DNA of 64,000 nt from Vicia villosa (GCF_029867415.1 NW_026705236.1:705001-769000); one strand, 5' to 3'. Positions 33,241 through 46,476 are shown, counted from the stretch's first letter. Program-made: numbers and translations. Notes: generated from the letters alone by a model not told the origin.

Positions 33241-36200
33241 TCACCCAACATGTCGAACCCTTAGAACCCTAACCCTAAACAAGAACCCTAACCTAAACCT
33301 AACCATGAGTCAGCCATAACCACCGTCTCAACCTCCTTAAAACCTCACTGGAAAAGATGAAGTTTCATCTTGTCCAACCACCTACAACCACCAAAACCCT
33401 GAAAGACTTTTAACCTAGCCCAAACAATCCAAACTCTTAACCAAACTATAGATCAGGCCACACCTGACTTAGACTCACCCCTCAAAACCATAGGCAAAAA
33501 ACTTTAAAAAACAAACCTTAATAGTATAGATCTAGGTTAGTGAGCATTAAACCAACCCAAACACAATAAAAAATCAATCACAAACACGCATGCATCATGT
33601 AAAAGACAGAGAAGGCAACCATACGAGAGAGGATATTGTCTTCGGTGAGAAAATAATCCACGTAGGTAAAAATATCTTTTCTTTTTAAGTTTTCTTTCTC
33701 CTTCTAACTTCTTTTCTTTTTGTTTGATGTGAGGTGCGATGATATTGCTGGAAATGGATGCAAGAAATCTTAGGGTTAGTGTTGTTCTTCGATGTGAAGA
33801 GCAACAAGTTTAGGGTTTATCTTTGTAAATCGTGGCTAGCTTTTCTGTTCATTAGGTTTGTTATTTATATGGTTAGAATTAGGGTTAAAATTTGTTTTTG
33901 ATTTGTTAAGTTAGGAAAGATTAGGTTTTTTTGTAATCTGATTCAATTAACTTAGATTTTTTGGGCTTTTCAATGTCTAGTTTAAACTCTCTATTATTTG
34001 TATCAGTCACCATAAAAAATATATTCAATTTGTGCACGATTGGATTTTGTTCATTTTTTGCATCTTTGATCTTGTTTGGATTTGGTACGTATGGATTAGG
34101 GTTTCTGAGGTAATGGGACTTGGACTTTGACCCTTTGACCCGACTCAATTTAATAATAAATTTAATAATTGAAAAGAAAGCTGATTCTTGAATGACTCAA
34201 TTAAAAAATAAATAATAATAATAATTGAGGAGAAATAGACCTGACCTAACTTAATCTAAAATTAAATAATTAAAAAAATGGACTCTTAAGGACTTTTAGA
34301 CCTAATAAACTAAATTAATTAATAAAAATGATAATAATAAAAATGAAAAGATGAAAATGGTTATGTCATAAACCAGACCAAAAAATGGACATAAATAAAT
34401 AGATAAAATAAAATAAAAGACCAAAAGTTAGATGTCGTCCTACTTCTACTTCTTTGGTATTGCTACTATCACCATGATTAGCTAAGTTATATTTTGTTGG
34501 GATTATATTTCTATTATATTATGACATATAAGTATTATTCTTGATCATACTCCCATTTTATTTATCCAATCCTTAGTTTTTATTCTCGTATTTAATTCTT
34601 GTGATGTCTTAATCAATTTTGTGAACCTAATTTTTTTTATTGAGAAGTATTCTTAGTTTTGACTAAGGAAGTTCATTTATGCCTAATATGATTTATAATT
34701 TATTTTGTGAACTTAAATTATGGTTGAAAGACCTTCTTCTCAATGTTACTTTCCTCGCATTTAATTTAACATTTTGCTCTTGTCACTACTTCAGCTATCG
34801 ACGCTGCAAGTCTTTGGGTGAGAGACTCATTGTCCCTCCCTAAGACCGTTTTAAAATGATCATACGAATAATTTTTGGTTTTGATGGATTAGCTTGATCG
34901 TTTATTCATTGAAGCTGGCAGGGTATTCTCTCAATGATTATGATGGGTCCTGTCGCATGTTGAACAGACTAGTGGTGGCCAGCTTTCGATGTCTACTTGA
35001 AACAAACTAGTATACTAGATTCTCCATCGAGTTTTGATAGCTGATGAGGAAGAGCCTGGAAAGGCCCATATGCCATCTCAAAGTTGCATCCCTAAAGATG
35101 TTAGACAAGAGCTTGCACTTCAGAGAAACAAGTGCCCCAACTATGGTCATTTGAGTGTTGATGAAGGCCACATACTCATACGAGTCGTTGCACCGTCGAA
35201 CTTAGCCAATGACAATGGTTTAAAGTTCACTGGGACGGGTGCCCCATATCTCTCCTAATAAAGAACGTTATCTTGTTGGCTCTGTTGAATATGAAGAACA
35301 TTATCTTCACAGGTTTGGCTTTGACGATGAAGGTCGTCCATAGAGGCACACATGTCCTTTAAGACGTTTTACTCGTTGTCAGACTCTTCGTTGGTCGGAG
35401 TAGTTGACTTCTTGTTCACCATGATGTGGGATGAGTGCAAAGATAATACCTTATTGAATGGCGTGAGGGTGACCCAAGTCAATTTTAGTGGAACCCTATG
35501 ATGGGCACCAATTATACTCGCTAAAAGTACATTAAGCATGACAACACATAATGGACAAGGGTTGTCAGAGGCTTTAATGTTGTTAGGGTATTGAGAGTTA
35601 GTTTATGTAAGGTGAGAAGCTATTGTATAAGTGTATTCCTTGGTGTTATTGGTTATCCCTTCAGTGTGATGATATTGATGTATTTATAGTCCAGGGGTCT
35701 GAACCGAGTCTCCTATAATTTAGCAACCACTATAAGCATGGGTGGTTGATTCCCTGAAATCCAAGAGATAAGTTTAAGTCCCATGACTTCCTATATAATG
35801 TCTATTGACGTAGTACACTCGATGACGGGTTATGGACGAGGAAACAAGATACTATGACGATACATTTGGACAAGGAGCGCACAAACAAAAAATAGACTAG
35901 TGCAATGGTGACTAAAGAAGGACAAATGGCTTGAAGTGTGTCACTCACCTTGCCTTCGATGTCTCTCTAATTATACCAATACACATTCCCAAGAACGTTT
36001 ATACCTAGGAATAATTTTTTTCTAACCTTTTAACAAAAATAGATATACTTAGTTCCTAGTCATTTATTTCTGAAAATATTATTTTTAAACTTGAAACGAC
36101 TCCCCCTTAAAATAAACTATGGAGTGAAGTAGCTAGTTCGTCTTTGTTAATTGAACTAAATGAACATGTTGATCTAGAATTCAACCCCAAATAATATTAA

Positions 36201-37026
36201 TTTTTATATATTTTTTATTATTGTTGTAAACACGATACTTATAAATAAATAATTTTAAAATATTAAAAGTTAAAAATTAGAATAATTAACATTATCACAA
36301 ATATTTTTTCAAAGATATAAATTTTTTATCTATAAAACAACGATTATAAACTTAAAATATATTCAAATATTTTTTAATAGAATATCACTAAAATCGTTGA
36401 CCCCACTCTACTTCCCTCAATTACACCCGCTAATCACGCTTCAACAGCCCCTTTAAATCTTAGGTTGTTTTAACTTTTAACCACTCCCATTTTCTTCTTT
36501 AACTTTTTTTCTGTCGCTTTCTTTTACTCTTACTTTTCTTCTCTCAATAATCTCCACTCTACGATACACTTACAACACGAAGGAGCATTCACCTTTTCCC
36601 GCTTATACCCCCAGGTTTTGCTTTCTGACGTCACCCAACCTCATCATAAAACGCAATATTTTCCAAGGACACTTTTGTCTATCTACCTTAAAGCTAAATA
36701 CTTAATCTTTCATTTATTAATTTGTCCCTCTCATATAATATTATCTGCCCTTTTAAAGTTTCTTTTTCTATTTTCTTATCACTTCATCCGTATCTAATTC
36801 GAAGATCACGCACCTTCATAATATTATTATTATTATTATTTTTAAATGGTGGTAAACAGCAAAAACAAAACAAAAAATTCTCAAAGGGAATTACGCAAAG
36901 GGCTTCTCGATAGACAACGCGCTTGTTAAGAGCGTTAATAGCAATCGCAAAGAAATACAGTGTAAAACGAGTACACGTCTGAACACAATTGGATAGTGGT
37001 GTTTACATGTTCAAAACGAGAGTAAC
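33241..37026. other. Intergenic stretch upstream of the expansin
   Basis: No convincing gene is present. At 33250-33310 there are a few CCCTAA-like words. At 35034-35258 there is a 74-codon open frame of unknown nature, and the DNA around 35480-35540 (GATGGGCACCAATTATACTC) resembles sequence common in decayed legume transposons. 36060-36400 is AT-rich. Confidence 0.4.
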
Positions 37027-37029
37027 TAA

Positions 37030-37371
37030 GGGTGTCTTTGGATTGACGGTGGACAGAATTGATTCTAGTAGAATTGAGTTTGGTAGAATTGATTCTAGCA
37101 GAATTGAGTTTAACAGAATTGAGTTTAACAGAATTGATTTATGTTTGGATACATTTTTGTAAAAGTGAATTGAATAATAAATTACAGTGTAAAAATCATC
37201 CAGAATCAATTCTGGAGGCAGAAGCTACAAATTCTAGCTTCAAGTAGAATCAATTCTGGAGACAGAATCAATTCTACTTTTGTCAAACCAAACATCTTAA
37301 AATCACACAGAATTGATTCTACAACTCTAGAATTGCTTTTGACCTTTTCAAAAGCCAAACCAAACATGCAC
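37030..37371. mobile_element. Tourist-like MITE in the expansin promoter region
   Basis: A 342-bp element with imperfect terminal inverted repeats, GGGTGTCTTTGGATTG at the left and, inverted, GTGCATGTTTGGTTTG at the right. TAA lies on both sides (37027-37029 and 37372-37374), as in PIF/Harbinger-derived MITEs. The left part has a short tandem unit (AGAATTGAGTTT and AGAATTGATTCT), inverted in the right part as AGAATCAATTCT, so the transcript could fold. It ends 220 bp before the expansin start codon. Confidence 0.75.
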
Positions 37372-37437
37372 TAAGCTAAGTAACTATTAACTGAATTAGA
37401 TAATAGTAGCATTAAATTAATAATGAGAAATGAAAAA

Positions 37438-37446
37438 TATAAAAAA
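37438..37446 (+). promoter_or_regulatory. Putative TATA box of the expansin gene
   Basis: TATAAAAAA lies 153 bp upstream of the first ATG, just downstream of the MITE. It is followed by a CT- and CCCTC-rich stretch at 37500-37560, as is common in plant core promoters and 5' leaders. The assignment rests on position and wording only. Confidence 0.5.
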
Positions 37447-37590
37447 TAAAATTCCAAAAATTACCCCTAAAAAGCAAGTTGCTGTAAACAGCACTTCCCC
37501 ACTCCATAAGTACTCGACCCTCCCTCTCCCACTCCCCAATCAACTCTCACCTCTCAATAAATCTTAGGTTACTCTGTTTCTTACTTTACC

Positions 37591-39187
37591 ATGGTGGCCA
37601 AAAACCTAGAAACAACCATGGTGGCCAAAATCCTCTACATTGCCTTCATCATCTACACAATGTCGGTCATTGAAGCTAGAATTCCAGGAATTTACTCTGG
37701 TGGTGAATGGCAAACTGCTCACGCAACTTTCTACGGCGGATCTGATGCTTCCGGCACAATGGGTATGTACAGTACAATGTACCTAATTAAACATTAAAAT
37801 AAATATTTATGTTGGGTTAATTTGTTAAATTGGTGTTTAGGAGGAGCATGTGGTTATGGAAATTTGTACAGTCAGGGCTATGGTGTAAACACGGCGGCAT
37901 TGAGCACTGCTTTGTTCAACAGTGGTCTAAGCTGTGGTGCGTGTTTTGAGATAAAGTGTGCTAACGACAGAGAATGGTGCCATTCAGGAAGTCCTTCCAT
38001 TTTAATCACTGCAACTAACTTTTGTCCTCCCAATTTCGCTCTTCCAAATGATAATGGCGGTTGGTGTAACCCTCCTCGTCCTCATTTTGATCTCGCCATG
38101 CCTATGTTTCTTAAGATTGCCGAGTATCGCGCCGGTATCGTCCCCGTTGCTTATCGCAGGTTAGTTCAATTTCATCTGTGCACAATTAGAGACTAAGCGA
38201 GTTTCTGTTTATTTATAATTTTTAATTAATGCTGCTAGAGTTAATGAAAAAAAGGAAAAGAAGCTTACAGTATTGACCCTAGTTACATTATTCATTTCCG
38301 TATATGGTTGCTTGAGTCAAATAGATGGCATTTTGGACTTTTTGTTATGTGAAAAAACTCTGCAGTTCACACATGATCTGTGTCTGATTGATGAGGTGGG
38401 GTAAGGTAACGAAACCCCTGCAAGAAACTACCCACGTATCTTCTTCCTATTGGTGTATAACTTTTTCGTTGTTTTCTTACTAAATTAATGATACAAATAT
38501 AGCATAAGGATGTTAAGTGATAGCATGATAGAACTGTTTGTTCATTAAGGATGTTCATTTTTTCCTGGTTTGTTATTGTACTTTTGAATTCATGCTTTCT
38601 AACTTTTTAGTTACTTTCGGTTTTGTTTTTGCTTTATAATTATTTTTCTTAATTACGTCCATTCCTATTTAATATGCACATCTACTCAACCATGAAAAAA
38701 ACTTGATACTAATTTAAGATAAGTGATATAGACTGTACATAAAAAAGTTGAAATTGATATTAATTATGGTAGGGTATATATACTATAAAAAAAGTCTATA
38801 GCATATGTAAAAATAAGAAAAAGATTAGAGATGTGAAAAGTCAAAAGTGGTGACGTTCTTGTTTGTTATTTACGCAGGGTGCCATGTAGAAAGCGCGGGG
38901 GAATAAGATTCACCGTGAATGGGTTCCGTTACTTTAACCTGGTGCTTATTAGCAACGTGGCGGGTGCTGGTGATATCGTGCGCGCGTACGTGAAAGGAAC
39001 CCGAACCGGGTGGATGCCACTGAGCCGAAACTGGGGGCAGAACTGGCAATCTAACGCGGTTTTGGTGGGCCAGGCTCTGTCTTTCCGTGTCTCAAGCAGT
39101 GACCGTAGATCTTCAACTTCATGGAATATTGCTCCTCCTAACTGGCAATTTGGTCAAACTTTCACTGGAAAAAATTTTAGAGTCTAA
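37591..39187 (+). CDS. EXPA: Alpha-expansin, three exons
   Basis: A secreted cell-wall loosening protein that acts non-hydrolytically on cellulose-xyloglucan contacts during growth. Exons are 37591-37762, 37841-38159 and 38878-39187, all with GT-AG introns, giving 266 residues. A signal peptide (to about residue 29) precedes a double-psi beta-barrel domain with [20 protein letters not shown], eight cysteines (61, 89, 92, 97, 104, 119, 133, 167), the alpha-type GWCNPP motif and HFD at 139-141. The C-terminal CBM63-like domain has [21 protein letters not shown] and the end [12 protein letters not shown]. All key features are intact. Two in-frame ATGs (37591 and 37618) follow repeated CCATGGTGGCCAAAA words; the second gives a normal 20-residue signal peptide. 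Length and motifs fit EXPA rather than EXPB. The paralogue number cannot be told. Confidence 0.96.
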
Positions 39188-40385
39188 TGATGACATTGAG
39201 AAAATTTGGTCAAACTAAGTTTTTTTTTACTATTTCTAGTTTTTTTTTTTTTTTTTTTTTTACTTATGCATGGTGAGAATGAGATGAAGATAGAGAGAGA
39301 GAATGACAATTTAATTGTGACTAGGTGTTGATTTGTCTTTCTTGTTATTGGTAGGGTTTGATATGATAATTATATTAATATAATGAAGGTGCAAGAGTAA
39401 GATTGTACTTTGAATTTGTATGCTACTACTAGAGAGGTTATTAACTGGAAGTGAAAAGGGAAAGCGAAAGCTAAAAGGGTGAAAGGAAGTGTAGGAAATG
39501 CTGAAGTGGTTAATAAAAATAGTGACCCGCAGCTAATTTGTATTTTTATAGAATGGTGATGATGGTGTAATATACTACTAATATATTAATTACCATTTGC
39601 TTATAACTTATGCTCTAATGTGTTTTTTCTTTTTTATGAAACTTTATTATCTCTAGTTGACTTTTTAAATTAGACAAAGTTTAACTAAATTAAAATTGTA
39701 TATGTTGGATAAGTATTATTCTAACTTACAATACATATCTTCTACTGTATATAATTAGCCGATAATGGTTACATGCAGTTAGTCTTTGACGCATTCATTA
39801 TGTGAATTGTTTAATCATGATTAAATAATTCATATTTAAATGTGATGATTAAAATAAAAAGGAAAATACTTTCATTTAAATTGTTTGATCATTGACCAGA
39901 CCATCACCAACACTCTAAATAATTCAACTTCATAATTTGTTAGATTTCATAATATTAAAATTAAAGTTAAATTTGACAAAAACTTTCCTCTTATATTTAT
40001 ATGTCTATTGAGATTTAAAATTTTGTCTGCAACAACTACGATCATTCATTCTAAGGTTTGTTCATGTCGGGTGGTGAAATGTTTTGTATATGATTTGCTG
40101 GAAGAAAACATAGAGAGTCTTTCCCATCAAGGGAATTGGCTACATATAAAAAGCTTCTTGGGTTTGAGTTGGACGCTTAGAAAGCTGATTTCCTAATCTT
40201 TTTGTTCAACATCGTGGGAACATGAGAAGATCAGGCTCTTCATCAAATATTAGGTGAGTGGTTTTCTCATGTGACTCATTTCTACAGTTGGCTAGTGATT
40301 GGGCACCTCATCATTCATCAACCACATATGGCGAGTAAATAGATCATCCCAGAAAGGTGAAGCTCAATTGGAAGACCTATCACCA
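39188..40385. other. Expansin 3' region and intergenic DNA
   Basis: The 3' untranslated region probably extends a few hundred bases; AATATAATG near 39376 could serve in polyadenylation. A T run of about 22 bp lies at 39240-39261. Beyond 39500 no gene or element end is recognised. Confidence 0.45.
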
Positions 40386-42168
40386 TGTTATTGTGTAATC
40401 CTTCAACGTGGTGCCATCAAGGCCAAGGCATAAGCCTTCAACTTTCAACGTGGTGCCAATCCAGGCCAACTTATAATGCAAATGAAATGAGTGCAACAAT
40501 CACATACAACAACAATCAAAGTCACAACACAACAGCTTACCAACACTGTACTAACAAAAGCGGTACTCAACATCGCTTTAACACTGGCCATAGGCCTACA
40601 ACTTGATCAACTTATCACAACAACTTATAACCAACGACATATTCGACAACAACTTAATTCGTACAACACTAGTCATAAGACCTGCAACTTAATACTATCC
40701 ATAACCTAGGATGATTCAACTAAAACAACTGAACCAGTCAAAAAACGTATTCAACATAATCCCAACACAATTATCCAATCTACCTTACCTACTTGTACCT
40801 ACGAACGATTATGACAAAATTCGGTTAATTCTGGTTAATTAATTATACCGCTTACAACTACTAACTTCGGCTAATTGGTACTGCTTTTATCTACTAATCC
40901 ACATTGTCATCAAAATACACTACTGCTATCACCTTCATATTTCTTGCTATTACTCTATTATTTCTCGTATAACTCTGATATCTGCACTACTATTACGATT
41001 CATATTAATTCTATTAATCCCTTTTTCCTACAATGCTATCAGCATGTTGTTACTGAAAGATAATTCTTGCAGTTTCCTTTTATTCAAATTATAGTGGTTA
41101 AATATATAGTTAAAGTTCTAAAGCAACTAACAACACACAGCCAGCAACTTAATAAGACAAAATAGGGACACATGACCTCACCATCTCCAAGGGACGGTCG
41201 TCCCCTTCTCTCTTCCCCCAAGGTCGTCCGTCTCCCCTTAAGGGCCCATGGAGGCGCCCGTCTCACTCACCCTCTCCCAGGGAGGCGTTTGTCTCCAACT
41301 TCTAAGGGGTGCCCACCTCCCATTGGTCGCCACCGTCTCCATTGCTTCAGCCTTTTCTCATCTGTAACTTATATACTCATACTTTTCTCGTATGGGTTCA
41401 ATTTCAATTCTACCTAGGATACGTTAAAATCTCAATTTCACGACATGATACTACCCGAAATAACCACATTAAATTCAACACAACACTTCCTTCGATAATG
41501 ACCAAATGATTATCTGATCGATCACAACATTAACACGAACAACAATAAACAATTATACAAATTCCAATCCCACATACTAATTATCATTATCCCGATTATA
41601 AGATTCGAACCCCACCCTTACACGCTCTACTCCGATTGAATTCCTAATTTCTGGTTCCGGCCGTGCACTTCTCGTATCCTCTTCTTCAACCATTAAGCTT
41701 TCAAACCCTTGTTTTGTTTCTATTCTCACGTACAGCCACAAAAACCTATTTCTTTTCTTCCCTTGTTTTATTATAATAAAACCAATTCTATTACCAAATC
41801 AAATATTCTACTAGTCTCATGTCCTTATTGGGCCAACTAAACGCATCTCCAAATTTGCTAGTTATCACACCACTACTAAGTCCAACCGAATTAATTTAAT
41901 AACGTCCAAGATAATAATGTTATTTCTAATATTATTTCTCCGATTAAACTGAATAAATACTCGACTATCAATTTAACCGTCCACGCAACATATTATTCCA
42001 ATATTATTTTTCTACAACTTCGTCAATCCACCAATTAAATAATACTTCATAGAAATAAGCCAATTAATTCCCTTAGGATAATACCGATAAATCCCAACTT
42101 CGACGATTTCCAATAATTAATTCCTTTAAGAATTTAATTAAATTATTAATTAAATTCGGGGTGTTACA
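40386..42168 (-). mobile_element. Tekay-type Gypsy LTR, partial
   Basis: The right border GGGGTGTTACA (42158-42168) is the start of a Tekay/Del-type LTR read on the minus strand (TGTAACACCCC). Several blocks are shared with the LTR at 57550-63198: CATAAGCCTTCAACTT and CCAATCCAGGCCAACTTA near 40430-40470, AAGACCTGCAACTTAAT near 40678, and AGATTCGAACCCCACCCTTA near 41602. The left end lacks the expected terminus, so this copy is probably truncated. A 12-bp word GACCTATCACCA occurs at 40375-40386 and about 42209-42220, of unclear meaning. No gag or pol is adjacent. Confidence 0.7.
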
Positions 42169-42499
42169 ACTTCTTTCCGATTTCGGGCAGCCTCTCATGC
42201 ATTTCGGATGACCTATCACCAAGTACTGGGAGTGGGAGCTCACCTAGGGTTGAGGCAATTGATTTATATCGTATGCTCATGACCTTTTTTTCCTAAGATC
42301 CGATACAATTGTTTTAGTACACAATTCCTCAAGCACGAGGTCTTCAAAAGGGATAAATGATTCAACCCAAGTATTTTAGGTTTTCATGTTTGGGTCGAAC
42401 CCCCATAAAGCTCCTCGAGCAAAGCCTAAGGCGAAATCTTCAAATGAAGTTTGAGGTGAGTCCCTCAAGCATCACAAACAGTAATCCATGCAACATTAA
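42169..42499. other. Non-coding stretch, no gene seen
   Basis: Moderately GC-rich DNA with words such as CTCCTCGAGCAAAGCCTAAGG and CCTCAAGCACGAGGTC, which resemble the tandem-repeat region at 25155-25470 only loosely. No frame or boundary is convincing. Confidence 0.35.
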
Positions 42500-42886
42500 G
42501 GGCATGTTTGAATGAATTTTAGTCTTTAATTTTTAAAATTAAATTTGTAAATCAATTTTAAAAAAGAGTTTTGAAGAAAAAAATAAAAGAAATAATTTTT
42601 GGTAATCCTATTTTTAAAAATGGTTTTAATGTTGCACAATATACAATTTTGCCATTAATGAAAAATGAACAATTTTTGCTTATCTTTTTCCTCTTTCTTA
42701 TTTTCAAAACTAAAAACCAAAAACCAAAACCTTTAAAACCTATTTTAGTTTTTTATATTTTAAGACTCTCAAATAGAGAATAGTTTTTAAAAATATTTTT
42801 GTAAAATTAGACTACCAGACAAGTTTTACTATTTTCAAATTTTAAAATCTAAAAAATAGTGTTACAAAACCAAATCAAATAAGCCC
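42500..42886. mobile_element. Tourist-like MITE
   Basis: A 387-bp element with ends GGGCATGTTTGAATGAATTTT and, inverted, GGGCTTATTTGATTTGGTTTT. It is flanked by TAA at 42497-42499 and 42887-42889. The inside is AT-rich and non-coding. Ends and target duplication fit PIF/Harbinger-derived MITEs. It is related in type, not in detail, to the MITE at 37030. Confidence 0.75.
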
Positions 42887-42889
42887 TAA

Positions 42890-43280
42890 ATGGTGCTAAT
42901 GATGGACTTTCTTGAGAATACCAAACGACTAAAGGAACCAGTGCGTGTCAGAGACGTGGGGAGTCTATTGGAATGCCTAGTTAGGATAATCACTACTTAT
43001 TCTTCATAGCATGTGATGATATAAAAGGGGAAATTTCATCCTATTTTAAAACACAGTACCATATTCTTCCTTATCAGAGCAAGTTGTTCGTCTTCTCCAA
43101 ACCCAAAGTTCTTCTTCCTACTCGTCCACAAGTATACCATGGTATGATTAGTATATATGGTTTGATAGCAAGGGAAATAAGGTAAATTCCAAGTTCAAGT
43201 ATTTAAGCAAAATTTGTAAGAAGGAAAGTTCTTTTTCTCATCTTTTCTTCTCTCTACAAAAATCACAGTTTGAAGAAGAT

Positions 43281-43285
<5 letters not shown>
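42890..43285. other. Non-coding stretch, no gene seen
   Basis: No frame, LTR end or inverted repeat is recognised here. Confidence 0.35.
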
Positions 43286-43344
<59 letters not shown>

Positions 43345-43367
43345 TAGGGGGGAGAGAGAGAGAGAGG
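43286..43367. repeat. (GA)n microsatellite
   Basis: About 28 GA units at 43286-43341 and a second short run at 43351-43367. An ATC trinucleotide run of about 8 units follows at 43494-43516. Confidence 0.95.
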
Positions 43368-43519
43368 GTGGGTGGTATAAAGAAATAAATAAAGAAGAAG
43401 AAGGAAGCCTTGATCTTTGTTGGTGCAACATCTTTCGTGTTCAATTCCCTTTGAAATCCTTGAAGAATAAGAGAGCCTGGGAAAGTTAAAGTATCATCAT
43501 CATCATCATCATCATCTTC

Positions 43520-44499
43520 TCATCTTTAAAATAGGTTCAAAACAAAGCTGGGGTTCTATTAGGTTGTGATCTTGGGAACTTAGAACACCCTCGATGATGC
43601 TTGATGGGGGGATAGGGCTAATTCCATGAGTTTATTACTTGGTTGGTTTGAATCAATGAAAAACTTATTGAACCATGATATGTTAATTGCTTGCATGTTA
43701 TATTTCTAATTTTAAATGTGTGTTAGAATATGGTCTTAGTTGATTAGGGTTAGGGACAAGTAATGGACTTGTTTGATGCCATTAATTGTCTCCTTGGATG
43801 ATCATGAATGAATTGTGTGAGCTAATTGCATGTTTTTTATGATGGACTTCCTAGATTATATCTCGTGTTTATTATATGTGTGTTGATTTTGGATGGATCA
43901 TAGATGCATTGCAGGTGAGAAATCACAAAGTGTGAAAATCAAAGTTTTCTAGGTTATGCCACGGGCCGTAGCAGCCTTATATTTTTTTTGTATGGGGAGG
44001 GTGTTATGCATGGTTATGGGTCGTAGTGGCTGCTACAAGAGACCATAGTAAAGCCCTTATTCCCCATTTTTGTCTATTCTTGTAACCATAGTTGGTTCAA
44101 TTTTGGTATATTCCTTTTTCATGCTTAGAGGTGATGGAGTGTAGTTAAAAGGACTAGAAACACTTGGTAATTCACCTATTATAAGCCTTTCCATTGGAAC
44201 CCTAGTTGGTTAAGTTAGTGATATTTATCTTCCTATGCTATAAGTGATTAAGTGCAATCAAATGGACTAGAAATACTTGGTAATTCACTTGTGATAAGTA
44301 GTAAAGATCACTAAGAAAGGTTGAATGTTGATTAGAAACTAGGGTTTAATATGATATTCATCTAAGTTGAATGGAAATAACAAGAAATGAATGAACCCAT
44401 AGTAGTATGTCGGTTTTCTAATCAACTAGAAAGATAACAACATAAAGTGAGTAACCTTATACATGTGTTGAAATTCCATGGTAAGGAAAACATAGAAAT
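43520..44499. other. Non-coding stretch, no gene seen
   Basis: No credible frame. Two segments near 44090-44175 and 44195-44300 share words (AACCATAGTTGG / AACCCTAGTTGG, then GGACTAGAAA-ACTTGGTAATTCAC), so a diverged duplication of about 115 bp is present. Confidence 0.4.
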
Positions 44500-45720
44500 G
44501 TAATGACACTTCAATTTCGGTGAATACTGTTAGGTGCCAAATTGTGTTAATATATAGTCTAGTTTTTGGAACCTTTCGACTATTTTATCGCATATTCTTG
44601 TGATCTCTGTTTATTTTAAAGTAAATAATAGTAGTTTAGTTAATTTAGCTTCTTTTTTTATGTTAATCTATTTTCTAGTTGATTTTTGTATAGGTTTTCT
44701 CTTTTAGGTGGAACTTGAGGCTTGAGAAAAGATGAAAAAATTGCAAAGAAGAAATTTCAAAGTCAGCGTCAAGGGCACGTCGCGGGCAAGTGAGCGCATC
44801 ACGCGCTGAAAGGAAAATGTTGGATTTAATTCCAGGGGCTTGCGCACGCCGCGACCAAACAAACGCGCGATGCGCGTTTAGGGCGGCTTGATTATTAACG
44901 AGGTTGGCGCGACGTGGGTAAGAGCACGCGACGTGCGCTGGACAGAACCTGATTTTTGTATAAATTGATCAGTTCTGTTTTTTAGAGAGGTTACACCATT
45001 TTGAGAGCAACAAAGACCCTATATCACTATAGCAACATAGAATCGAAGAATCAGAGCATTGATCGTCGAGAAATCACCATTGATGCTTGCTATTCTTCAT
45101 CCTTTCCTTCTTGTGCAAGCTACCATGTCAATGGATAGCTAAACCCTTTTGGTGTCAAGGCTTTGATGTAATCTTCCTTACCTTTTGTATGTTTTTCTTA
45201 TGAATATTATGTATGAACAAGTTATTAATCAATATAGATGATCTAGTTTGTGTTCTCTTGAATTTCTATGGTTTAGATGTTTGTGAAATACAATGTTTTT
45301 ACCTTGATCTAACTTTATCATCTATCAAACATTAAGTCTAGACATGGATCTAGTGTTTGATATTCACTTTGTATCGATTTATAAACGTTATTTGTGTTGT
45401 TTGATCGGTTGAGAAATCGTTGGTTGAACAATACGATAAAAACTTACTATACCGTTTCGGACACGGACGATATAGACGAACGATACATGATAATATTGAT
45501 TGATAACGAATTCATATGCATATTCGTAGGAAGACATACAATTTTAGGTCAATGGAATCAAGTCTTGATACTTCTTTTTAACCTTAGAACTTTCTGTATT
45601 TTAATTCTTGCTACTAAACTTGTGAATTATCTTTTACCAAACCAAACCCAAAGTAACTTTAACTCAAGACAATATAAACTATAGAACGGTGGTGCTATCG
45701 CACCAATTCCCGTGGAAACG
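44500..45720 (+). mobile_element. Athila-like Gypsy LTR remnant
   Basis: The stretch has a 200-bp GC-rich part (44760-44950) full of GCGC and CGCG words, then a TATA-like TTTTTGTATAAATTGATCAG. It continues with GATAGCTAAACCCTTTTGG and ends near 45680-45715 with GGTGCTATCGCACCAATTCC and CGTGGAAACGATAAAC. These segments occur in that order in LTRs and leaders of legume Athila-type elements, as far as I recall them. Gag and pol are not seen. The ends are approximate. Confidence 0.45.
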
Positions 45721-46476
45721 ATAAACTAAAATTACTCCAATATAATTTCAACAAATACCGATAATATTTATTCCGGAAGGAATCGAGTATAGTGAATACA
45801 GTGAAATTAAGAATACTAGGGCTTTCCTTAACTGTGGTTCATTATTATGAGGATAAGACCCGGGAAAAGGGAGACAGGTAAACTCGGAAGACCTCACCAT
45901 GGTGGGCATGATTGAGACAAAGGGAAAGAGGTGATTCTATAAAACCCCGCCTTAGTGGGCAGGATTAGTAGTTTATCATGGACGTTTGTTATGAAAACCG
46001 CCACCTGAGTTCTACATGGCTTACGGAATGAAGATGTCCATTTTCACGTATTGTGTGAAGCTGAACAAACTTTGTTTTCTTTTACTTCGCTCATCAAGCA
46101 CATGAATGTAGTGCTAGGGATTGAGGATAGTGATAGAAAATCCTTTAGCTGAGTAGAATTGAGATTTAGTTAGTACTCCAATGAGGTAGTTTTATCTCAT
46201 CCCATGTTTAATATTTCAGGTAACTAGGTGCAGGATAAGGGAAAAGGCAAGATGCATTAAAAGTTTTGAAGACCATCTTATCTTATGTCTTTATTTCGTT
46301 GTGTTGTTCTGCTTAGTGTTTTGAATCGACATCCATATTTTTGTGTATGTACTATGTTATACTCTTATATTATACACGTATGTGATGTCATTTAGATGCT
46401 TATGATTGTACTCAGTACCATGTTATAATGCTCACAATAGTATGGTTCTAGATACATATTATTAAGGGTGTTACAA

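Noticed and set aside
33245..33310. Interstitial telomere repeat
   Set aside because: Only a few imperfect CCCTAA-like words occur, without the regular CCCTAAA array expected.
35034..35258. 74-codon frame as a small gene
   Set aside because: Its composition is unremarkable and I could not relate it to any family or find gene signals.
41084..41417. GC-rich frames with many Arg and Pro
   Set aside because: They lie in a Tekay-type LTR where a GC-rich tract is expected, and a related tract recurs in the LTR near 62320-62400.
43195..43444. Ser-Leu-rich proteins on the minus strand
   Set aside because: They are read from the GA microsatellite.
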